Shown: piece after piece, positions 1 to 8,000 of the stretch
Layout: each line of letters starts with the position of its first letter
Numbering within the stretch: position 1 is the first letter of the stretch
NCBI GenBank assembly: GCA_946803715.1
Contig: CAMPET010000048.1
Location: forward strand, 83,266-97,566
DNA from: Beroe ovata
Taxonomy: Eukaryota; Ctenophora; Nuda; Beroida; Beroidae
Direction of reading: 5' to 3'
Length of the DNA stretch: 14,301 nucleotides
Made by a program: the position numbers and the translations under genes
The notes under the pieces: generated by a model
What the model saw: only the letters and a program-made list of their open reading frames with translations
Told to the model about the DNA's origin: nothing
Databases searched by the model: none

Positions 1-181
1 AAAAAGTGAATAAACAAATTTTACAAGTATATCCCCAATATTAATATTAGTCATGGAAAATAAGCAATAAACAAAATCCATACATGGAGCAAGAGAATTA
101 AGGCAATTCATTAAAATACAATTCTGAATTACACGATCTGATCTTTAGTTGACACTCAATACAATTCATGTTGTTCAATGT
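1..181. other. AT-rich flank of the retroelement fragment
   Basis: No gene is visible here. This is the downstream side of the minus-strand RNase H fragment, where a 3' LTR would lie in an intact element. I looked for a polypurine tract and TG..CA long-terminal-repeat ends and could not identify them. The stretch is AT-rich and may be a decayed LTR or ordinary intergenic DNA. Confidence 0.4.
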
Positions 182-633
182 TCATGTATCATTAAATACA
201 AGTTTAGTCAGTTCATCATTAAATGTCCCTGATTCAAGGACACTCCTTAACGGTGCAGTTGGAGCACCAGCTTTTGTAAGAGAATCTGCTAATTGCATTT
301 TGGTTGGGATCCAACGCACTTTCATTTCACGGTTGTGCACCCTTTGCCTCAAACATGCTATAGGGATTCTCAACCCTTTGTCATCAACATTTTTCGATGT
401 GTGGATAGCATCAAACAGAGACTTGCAATCAGTCATAACAGCAACATCTTTACTCTTAGATCCCATCACCTCACTCAGCTGTGTTTGTAGAAACTCACAG
501 CTCTCTATAGCCTCGATCATAGCCCAACTTTCTGCTGCCAGAGTGCTTTTGCACACACGTCTGATCTTTCTACTTTGCCATGTTACTGGGGAACACTTTC
601 CTGTCTCAGATACTAGGAACACTATGAATCCNT
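182..633 (-). mobile_element. Ty1/copia-type retrotransposon RNase H fragment
   Basis: This open stretch runs on the minus strand to a TGA at 182-184. It encodes about 150 residues of the C-terminal RNase H domain of a copia-type Pol polyprotein, which degrades the RNA strand of the RNA-DNA hybrid during reverse transcription. Visible signatures, in order, are GFIVFLVSETG, RRVCKSTLAAES with the conserved Glu, MTDCKSLFDAIHT with the catalytic-type Asp, and VRWIPTKMQLADSLTKAG, the usual closing motif. It extends upstream past the annotated GTG codon at 622 to about the N at 632, where an in-frame TAG lies just beyond. No reverse transcriptase, integrase or gag is present, so this is a 5'-truncated, presumably inactive relic. 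It lies upstream of and antisense to the copper-ATPase gene. Family assignment is from motif recognition. Confidence 0.85.
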
Positions 634-675
634 ATACCTATGATTTAGATAAATTTTTCATGAGAATCAGAAATC

Positions 676-748
676 AATTAGGGTCAGTAGGGGGTCAGTA
701 GGGGGTCATTGATATATTTTCATACAACCGGATTTTCAACTAGGAAAT
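676..748. repeat. G-rich dispersed repeat, copy 1
   Basis: Three tandem GGGGTCAGTAG-like units are followed by a unique-looking core (703-748: GGGTCATTGATATA, then TTTCATACA, then CCGG, then GAAAT). The same arrangement occurs at 6505-6631 with most bases matching. A related G-rich array without the core is in the intron at 11509-11655. This suggests a short dispersed element, possibly non-autonomous, with a variable G-rich head. Confidence 0.6.
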
Positions 749-1082
749 TATTAAACTTTTCCTTTTTTGTTCAAGTAATTAGGTCCCTCTATCCTATAAA
801 TGATTAACTTGGATACTTCCCAATAGTTGCGGTCAGAACATTCTTGACTTTGACCCTTAAAAATTTCTAAATTAGATTTAAATGCATTGATGTTACAACC
901 CATTCCCTCCAACTGAATGAGGCAGAATCGCCTCATGGGTCCTAGGAACCTTTTGGGATAGATCGAAACTGGCAATGCTGATCCTCATAGAAGTCCTCGA
1001 TACAGAGCATACTTGAGTACTGTTGCCGGCCAGGGCAGTGTTGGGAACTCAAAGGCATCCAGGGCAGTAGAATCCAGGAAGA
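749..1082. other. Non-coding stretch, nothing recognised
   Basis: There is no supported gene. The 74-codon minus-strand open frame here has no recognisable motif. A small inverted repeat (GAGGC..GCCTC, about 919-933) is present. Around 810-830, ATACTTCCCA matches a similarly placed stretch near 6700, so the dispersed repeat may extend weakly to here. Confidence 0.35.
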
Positions 1083-1580
1083 TTTTATCTGACCTGTTTT
1101 TCGCGCGCGCGCGCGCCTTCAGCCTTCATCGAAATCCGATAAAATCGGCAAGTCTACATGCTACAGTTATATCATAGTCTTATTAGCTGTCCATGTCGCG
1201 TCGATCATAGCCCCTGTCAAGAATTTCATTGCGCGCGCCGCAAATTATTTTAATTTGGCGCACGCTGCTTTGTTGCGCGCTTTCAGTTGCAATGCAAGTG
1301 CCGCGAATTATTGGGTCTAGCATTTAAATTTAATTTTGCACACTGATTGTTAGCCGGCCGCGCGGCGCCCTTCGTTAAGTTGTCTGGCTATGCTGAACTG
1401 CTAATGCTGAAGCCGCGTTTGCGTCTGTCTGAGAATAAGTTCGCGCCGCGCGCGCAAATTGAAATTCTCGATCACAGGTTCTTGTTCTATCATCGATCGA
1501 CAATTCGTTATTAAGTTGCCGCGTCTTTATTATAAAGTCGCGGCAACTTATCGATCAATGACCAGTCGCCCGACGCGCCC
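1083..1580. promoter_or_regulatory. CpG-rich stretch, candidate promoter region
   Basis: Against an AT-rich background this stretch is conspicuously rich in CpG. It holds an alternating CG run at 1102-1116, GCGCGCGCCGC at 1231-1241, GGCCGCGCGGCGCCC near 1355-1369 and GCGCCGCGCGCGC near 1443-1455. It ends roughly 280 bp upstream of the first recognisable coding exon. CpG-rich islands in methylated genomes often mark promoters. No clear TATA box or transcription start can be assigned. It could equally be an old CpG-rich repeat. Confidence 0.35.
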
Positions 1581-1636
1581 TAAATGAACCCCAGCTCAAT
1601 TAAGCACTGCACCCTAATTGTCCCCTAATTGCACCC
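1230..1636. promoter_or_regulatory. Cluster of metal-response-element-like heptamers
   Basis: Six matches to the core TGCRCNC lie upstream of the copper-transporter exons: 1230-1236, 1274-1280, 1337-1343, 1608-1614 and 1630-1636 on the + strand, and 1450-1456 on the - strand. TGCRCNC is the established binding core of the metal-responsive factor MTF-1. Three matches sit in GCGCGC-rich sequence and two in the 11-bp repeat, so chance enrichment is a real alternative. Confidence 0.3.
1512..1550. repeat. Near-perfect 39-bp palindrome / hairpin
   Basis: Perfect 12-bp arms, TAAGTTGCCGCG (1512-1523) and its reverse complement (1539-1550), enclose a T:T mismatch and a further 5-bp stem around a 3-base loop. 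This gives about 17 paired positions. It lies at the edge of the CpG-rich stretch, about 310 bp before the first coding exon. Function is unknown. It could be a structured 5'UTR element, a dimeric binding site or the end of a small transposon. Confidence 0.7.
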
Positions 1637-1655
1637 TAAACGCCCCCTAAATGTA
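1612..1655. repeat. 11-bp tandem repeat, four units, CCCTAA core
   Basis: The motif CCCTAA starts at 1612, 1623, 1634 and 1645, exactly 11 bp apart; the units are CCCTAATTGTC, CCCTAATTGCA, CCCTAAACGCC and CCCTAAATGTA. Another CCCTAA is at 1578. The hexamer equals the animal telomere repeat, but the 11-bp period shows this is not telomeric DNA. Confidence 0.75.
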
Positions 1656-1861
1656 GAAAAGTGGCTTGACTGTGTATATGTATCTGAGATTGGCACTGCA
1701 ATATTCGAGTTGATCGTGTGTTGTTCTATTTTCATTATTTATTTAGTTGAACTGAGTTTGGATTCTGCAGAGTGCAGGTCTTATTATATGTTTGTCTACT
1801 TTGGATCCTTACTTAATTCATTGCATAACTACTTCCTTTTTGCAACAGTTCTTATTCCTAG
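1656..1861. other. AT-rich 5' flank or intron before first coding exon
   Basis: No coding signal is recognised. Pyrimidine-rich sequence followed by two AGs (CAACAG ending near 1848 and TTCCTAG ending at 1861) could form a 3' splice site for exon 1, which implies an upstream non-coding or coding exon not identified here. The open frame reaching back to an ATG at 1792 has no domain content. Confidence 0.35.
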
Positions 1862-1863
1862 GG

Positions 1864-2017
1864 ATGAAGGTTTCAGTATATTCTTTTTATTGTGATGATC
1901 AAGATACTGCAAACAATCTTGAAAAGATGGCTAGGAGTAATGAAGATGTCTCAATTATTACGAAAGGAGACAAAGTTGTGAAGGTGTGCTCAGCATCTTC
2001 ATTTACTTTCGATGATG
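1864..2017 (+). CDS. ATP7: Exon 1: Cys-less HMA-like fold psi1
   Basis: It opens [13 protein letters not shown] and continues through a helical stretch ([11 protein letters not shown]), then [15 protein letters not shown] and SFTFDD. This fits the beta-alpha-beta-beta-alpha order of an HMA domain, but the metal loop lacks CxxC. The donor is GATG|GTGAG, phase 1. If the acceptor TTCCTAG is used, the exon starts at 1862, also phase 1, making a symmetric 156-bp module. Otherwise ATG 1864 is the initiator. The HMA relation is inferred from alignment by eye with psi2 and psi3. Confidence 0.65.
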
Positions 2018-5000
2018 GTGAGATGAACTTAGAGATATCAAGAATGATATCAATCAAATAGAACATGTGGAAATATCTCTCCCATTTCCAATGAATTTCA
2101 GCTAAGCTCATTTCTACCGAAGTTGGTACTGTCTATGGAGTAAATATCAATGGAATGACATGCTTCAGGTAAATAGATATGTTGAGTTATGTTGATTACT
2201 GTATCAATCGTTGGACTTTCAAATAAAATTGAAATAATTTTCCAGGTGTGTTAATGCAATAAGTGAGATAGTTAAAGATCTACCTGTGTTAGCTTTCATT
2301 ATTGAACTTCATGGTAAGCCAGAAGGAAGGTTTGTATTGGGTGATGGACTGGACATAAACATGATTGTTAATGTAATAAATGCTATAGGGGATAAATTCA
2401 CTGCTAGTGTAGAGTGCTGATGAATATTGTTGTCAAATGTAAAGTGTAAACCTTCATTAACAAAAATTCAGATACCTACCAGTCACCAGAATATTTTGGC
2501 AAGTTTTTGAAATGAGTGACTATTTTTTACAGTGTACCTATCCATCTATTCTGATTCAATAGGGGTTTAATCAATTGGCATGACTCATTTCCAATGTATT
2601 TGCAATATACTTGACTCACTATGCCGTCCTTTTAAATTTTGAAAGCATTTCGTTTCTTCAGAAAAAAATTGTATTGTGAATAAGGTCTACTTTTGCTATC
2701 CTTGACCAGACCATCCCTATTAGGTATGTGAGTTCATTTCAAAGGGTTATCAATATCACTATGAAATGATTCACTACTACCAAAGAAATCATAGTCATAG
2801 TTGAAAGCTTCAAAAAGTCCATACTTAATAATAACTGAAGAGCTCTCATGGATGTAACCGTTTACACCTTCTTCTCTCCAAATGATGCAGATGTTGCAAA
2901 GATACAATGCACAGGTTTTTATTGATCAAACTGGTACTGCAGCTTTGATAATTCATTATTTTGGAAAAAATCAGGTATTTTGCAATAATAACAACTTTTT
3001 TCAGCGCATGATTCTCTATGCCTCACTAAAGTCTCTGGCAAAACTGTCAAAGTCGCTACTACCACATCTTTTTCCACTCAGCTAGGTACTAAAGTAATTG
3101 GAATCCCTTTCAATTGTTCATCCTCAAAATCGCTAATTATACAATAATAATTACTTGATTCCGTTTCAAACCTGAAACTGGCAACTGCTTAATGAATAAA
3201 TTTGGATGTTTGCCAGGAATGCAAGTAGGTTGCCTACAAGCCAAGCTCCATGTTGTCATGATAAGTGGCATGTCCTGTCAGCGCTGTGTGGAAGCAATCA
3301 GTAACAGTGTCAGAGAGTTGCCCCTCATTGTATTTGACATCAGGTAATTGTGGTTCATTAGTAACTTTGCAATCTATGATAGTCAGGTATTTGGATACTT
3401 TGAGACATGCAGTACCCACGCATGTGTAGGTGGTTTTGACAGTTTTTTGTCAGATAAAGCATAAAAGTCAGATACGGCAATCACCTGATTTGAATCAAAA
3501 GTTAAATTGTCTTCTTGTCACGTCCTTCTTCAGCAATGTAGAATTATTGCATCTGTGTTACATATTACCTACAGATGCTGCGAGGGGCTTGCCAGCCCCA
3601 TGACATATTACACCTGCAGCCAGCTTGACACAAGCTTTCTCATCTTTTATCCCAGACTGACAGAAGAGCGGGGTTTGTTTGTCTGCTCTCCCGATTTTGA
3701 TATATCAACTGTGGTTCACGTCATCAACAACATCGGACCCAAGTTCACGGCTCATTGGCTGTCTCCGGAGAATGCCGTACTAATACAGGTATCTACTCCC
3801 ATAAGGGTACAGGGATGTTTGGGAGAGTGTTTTAACAAGAACTTTTCATTGCTTGAAAAGAGCGTTGCCCTCTTGACTTTGTTCCTGTGAACCACCTGTC
3901 CACATGATAGTTACCTTCTCGTTTTTTAAGACCGTGCTTTGTGACCTGAGACAAAGCAGTTTGGTTCATGTACCCGTGAATGAATAAAAACTCAATTAGC
4001 ACGTTTTTCCCTCCAGGTGGACTCAGGAGACGATGTGACTGAGTCAATATTTTCTGTGGAAGGGATGACGTGTCACAGATGTGTCAACAAAATCGAGGTT
4101 AGCAATTGATGTGTCATGAAGAGATATTCTACTGGTGTGAATGTTGTGGTGTCAATTTTCCTCACTGCAGTACAATGTACAGTGTACATGAGTGAACCTA
4201 TGTAATGTTAGCTATCACGATTGTCTGCTTAGCTTCCGTCACTCAGCAGACTTTGACAGAATAAATCGGTCTTCTCTGTTATATGGGTACCTATCTGATC
4301 AGAATTAACCGATTGTCAGCAGGGTATTCTTATCCTCAGGAAGTTGTTGGTCAGCTTGAGGGAGTGATTTCTGTGTCAGTTAGTTTGAATGATAAGGAAG
4401 CAAGAGTGACGCATACCAAGTCAATAGTTCCTGCCGAGAATATTCAGAAATCTATCAATGATATCGGCAAATTCAGGTAACAGATGATTTCATATTTGCG
4501 TGCTAAGGAATTGTGTTACGGAATTATTAGAGAGAATTTTGATTGCAACCGGTGTGTAGTAGTGAAAATTGAGAAATTTCTCGGATGACGTGTGCAATCA
4601 CAACTGTATATGTATAGTTATACTTTTTCCACTTTTGTGTTTACTGATCGGTTTTTTCTACCTCAATTCTGTTGTCAATATGTTGCTACGCTCCAATCAA
4701 TCGAGATGGTAAGTAGTTGATATGAGTGAGAGAAATTTGCAATAAACTGTCCTAATCAGTCAAATCTTGACAGATATTGTAAAGATTGAATGGTATTATG
4801 ATACTTCAAATATTGGCAGATCGTTATGATTTGAAAATAAGTACCTCCCGCATTGAAATATCATATTGTTATGATTTCTGTGCAGGTGTCAGATGAAGAC
4901 TGCTGCCACCCCTGCCACCTCTGCTGCAGCCACCCCCTCCACCCTTGGTACAGACAGCTGGACACTGAACCTAGCCCCACTCTCGCCACTCCCCGCCCAC

Positions 5001-8000
5001 CCCTCGCCCGCCAGTGGGGCCGGAGGGGAGGTCCGGGAGTGCAGGATTTCAGTCGAGGGCATGACGTGTCAGAGTTGTGTTAATCTCATTCAGGATACGT
5101 TGCCACGGAAACTGAACAACGTGTCAACAGTCGAGGTGAGGGGGAATAACTTTGTGAAGGAGCATTGTTTTTGTCCACGCTGGTAATTGATGAGTCATGA
5201 GTACATAGTTCACACATCACATGTTAGTTCAAATAGGTATATGGGCTCCAGGTGCAGGGCTTATCATATTCGATACCAAAAGAAAACTGATATAACGTTC
5301 ACTACTATAAACAAACTATATAGATTGTATGTAGTTCTCAGTGCTGCAAAACTGCTCAATTGATTGAGAAATGAGAAAGGGTCGTAAAGTTTATTTTCCT
5401 CAATTATGCGACCTCAAAAGTCAAATAACCCAACCACCGTTCCATCTAGTGTGAAAAATAAAACAGGAAAAAGTACCCGAAAAGTACTACCTATCACCCG
5501 AACAGGTGTCACGACGTATTCACGCGTGTAACACCTGTTCTAAGTACATCAGTTTTCAGAAACACCTGTCATGATACTTGTCACTTAGGTGTCACTTCGA
5601 GACAAAACTGCAGTCGTGAGGTACAGATTCGTGTCATCAATAACTGTCTGGACTATTTGTAAGATAATAAACGAGTTGGGCTTCGTTACCTTCCCGGAAA
5701 CAGATTCATCTGTTCACAAGGGTATGTCAGATTTTCAACTTGTATTATGAGCTTCATACATTTTCATTTTACATGATCAATATGATAAGATACCGTGGGT
5801 TAACACTTATATATGTTTGTTTTCGTTCGGACTTCCTGCTTTCAAGCCTCGGTCTATCACAATTGAGTTATCACTATTTGTCTATTAAACACTAATTCCT
5901 ATCATGAAGTCATGAAACAGCCGGCACTTCAGAAGGAGCAATGAAGATTTACATCAGTACTGAAAAACAGCTCGATGGTAGATCAAAGAAGTTCAAACAA
6001 CTTGAAGATCTATTCAAACCAACGCCCGGCTTCAGAAATCTTACCATAGGTGAGCTCTACCCTCGATAGACTTACAGGGCCCATGCCCCATAACATGTGG
6101 TACATTTCCATGAATACAAGTCAATCCAAACCGAATAATCCAAATTGGTATTTCAATTCTCATTTCCCCTTGCGTACTAAGACAACAGTTTTCGTGCTAC
6201 CTACTACTACATTTCAAATTTCGTTTCCATCTAGAAAGTTGTGCATTAACGGTTGTGTACTAAACAGTATAGCTGTATATTGCGGTGACCGTGATGTAAT
6301 GGGCACTGTTTTACACATACAATGGTGTACATTGAGACTTCCTGATTAATTGAACACATGATATTTCATATTAATAAGTGAGACTCCTGATAGTGTCCAC
6401 AAAATAGAAATACACACTATTACCACAATACCACTCATCAAACCCTCAGAAACTTAGATCCTTCGGTAGCGTATGGATATTTATCTACTTAGGTCTTTAA
6501 CAGTAGGGGGTCAGTCGGGGGGTCACCGGGGGGCTAGCAGGGGGTCAGTAGGGGCCAGAGGGTCAATTATAGGGGGATAGGAGAGGGTCATTGATATACT
6601 TTCATACATCCGGTTTTTTACCTTGTGAAATGTGAAGTAACGGACGACAAAAACAAAATTTTCTTTTTCAAAGTATTACTGAAATGAATTCATCCCAATA
6701 CTTCCCAGTTGAACCAAAAGATCATGACCTGGAGCCTTGTAAGTTGCTGAGATTAAGAACTTCCTGGATTAAGCTGAAACTCTTACGCTGAATTGCTTTT
6801 TTTTTGCTTTTTGTCGCTACTATTTGCTATTCACTAAGCAGTTTTAGAGCCCCGCCCATCTGAGATCTTGTGTTATACATTGCCATTAGTGCCTAACACG
6901 TCAAACAATCAGTATTGTGTGTCTATAGGTGTGTGTGGATGTGGATTGTGGGTGGGTGGGTGTGTTTGTGTACTGTACCTTCCTCCCTCCCTCCACTTCT
7001 ACATATTGCTCTGCTCTGTTGATACTCTGCGAGAATAGTGTGTGTGTGTGTGTCTGTGTGTGTGTGTGTGTGAGTGTGTGAGTGTGTGAGTGTGTACTGT
7101 GTGTCTNAATAACAATTCCCTCTCCCAATGATTGCGACAGGTCTCTTTCTACCTGGGAAAGGGAAATATTAGTCTGAGTTTGGTAGGTATCGGAGGCAAT
7201 TCCTTGAGTAACTCCCTCTTTGGGACGATGGGAATTGTAGTTTCCCTACAATTGTAACCAGCCATAGTAACCAGGCCAGGATAGGTATTGTTTTATCAAA
7301 ACTCAATTGTCCACATAGGAAGAAGACAGTAAGTGCCTATTATAGAACAAAGCAAAATGTCACTCCCCGTCTAATTTAGTTTCCATGTCAATTGTTAGAC
7401 TTGTTATTCATGACGTCATAACAAGAAGGGGTGGCATTATTCTTGCCCATTGTTTTCTCCACACACCCAATCTCTTATAGTGTTCCAATGTGAATAGATT
7501 TTAATGATAAGCTGAAAAGACACCTGTCTACAATGCAAAACTCTCATGCAATCTTCTGATCATAGCAAAAGCTGGTGATTCAAATGCACTATGAATTTTT
7601 GTAATGCCAGATTTGATGATTGATCCTATTTAGCCATTTTGCGTAGCATAGCACACTAGGAATGCAGAATTATTTCTCGTTATCTATTCATTCACTATTG
7701 ATTATGAATGAATTAGTGAATCAATTATTTACTACTGATGATTTATTTAGTGATCTAACTATAACATCGTCAGGTGACTATAAGAGTGTAGTGTTGGAAG
7801 TGAAGGGTGGAAGTGTGGAATATGAGGAAGTACAGAATATGGCGAGCAGAGTGGTAGCCAGAAAATCAACCGTCCGAAAAACACAGCCAGTGAGAATTAG
7901 ACTTTTTCGAATAGGATGAATTCTTGTAGTTTCACTGAACAATTCATTGGGATTTTGATAGATTCTTTGTACAAATTTCCGGTAATTTTATCAGGGAAAG

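Larger units (their letters stand above)
6050..7773. other. Intron 12, longest visible intron, repeat-rich
   Basis: A 1.7-kb intron holding the second G-rich dispersed repeat (6505-6631), a GT-rich and TG microsatellite zone (about 6916-7106) and a perfect CRE octamer TGACGTCA (7411-7418) nested in an imperfect palindrome, CTTGTTAT..ATAACAAG (7400-7425). The 99-codon open frame at its start has no recognisable domain. An N is at 7107. Confidence 0.7.

Noticed and set aside
168-701. 177-codon open frame on the + strand
   Set aside because: It is the antisense shadow of the copia RNase H frame, which carries the recognisable motifs.
1578-1650. Interstitial telomere repeat (CCCTAA)
   Set aside because: The hexamers recur every 11 bp with other bases between, so this is an 11-bp tandem repeat and not telomeric DNA.
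2882-3085. 67-codon + strand frame, and the idea of a frameshift in psi2
   Set aside because: A GT..AG intron from 2915 to 3004 joins exons 4 and 5 in matching phase and restores the alignment with psi1, so no frameshift is needed.
3507-3655. Upstream part of the open frame containing exon 7
   Set aside because: It reads intron 6. The acceptor at 3654-3655 gives the only join matching the HMA1 pattern.
4853-5083. 76-codon frame overlapping exon 10
   Set aside because: It is another frame of the C-rich linker exon. The frame with VEGMTCQSC is the real one.
6050-6349. 99-codon frame inside intron 12
   Set aside because: No recognisable domain. Joining exons 12 and 13 across it completes a fold in phase.
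6901-7128. His/Thr-rich minus-strand frame
   Set aside because: Low-complexity translation of the TG microsatellite, also interrupted by an N.
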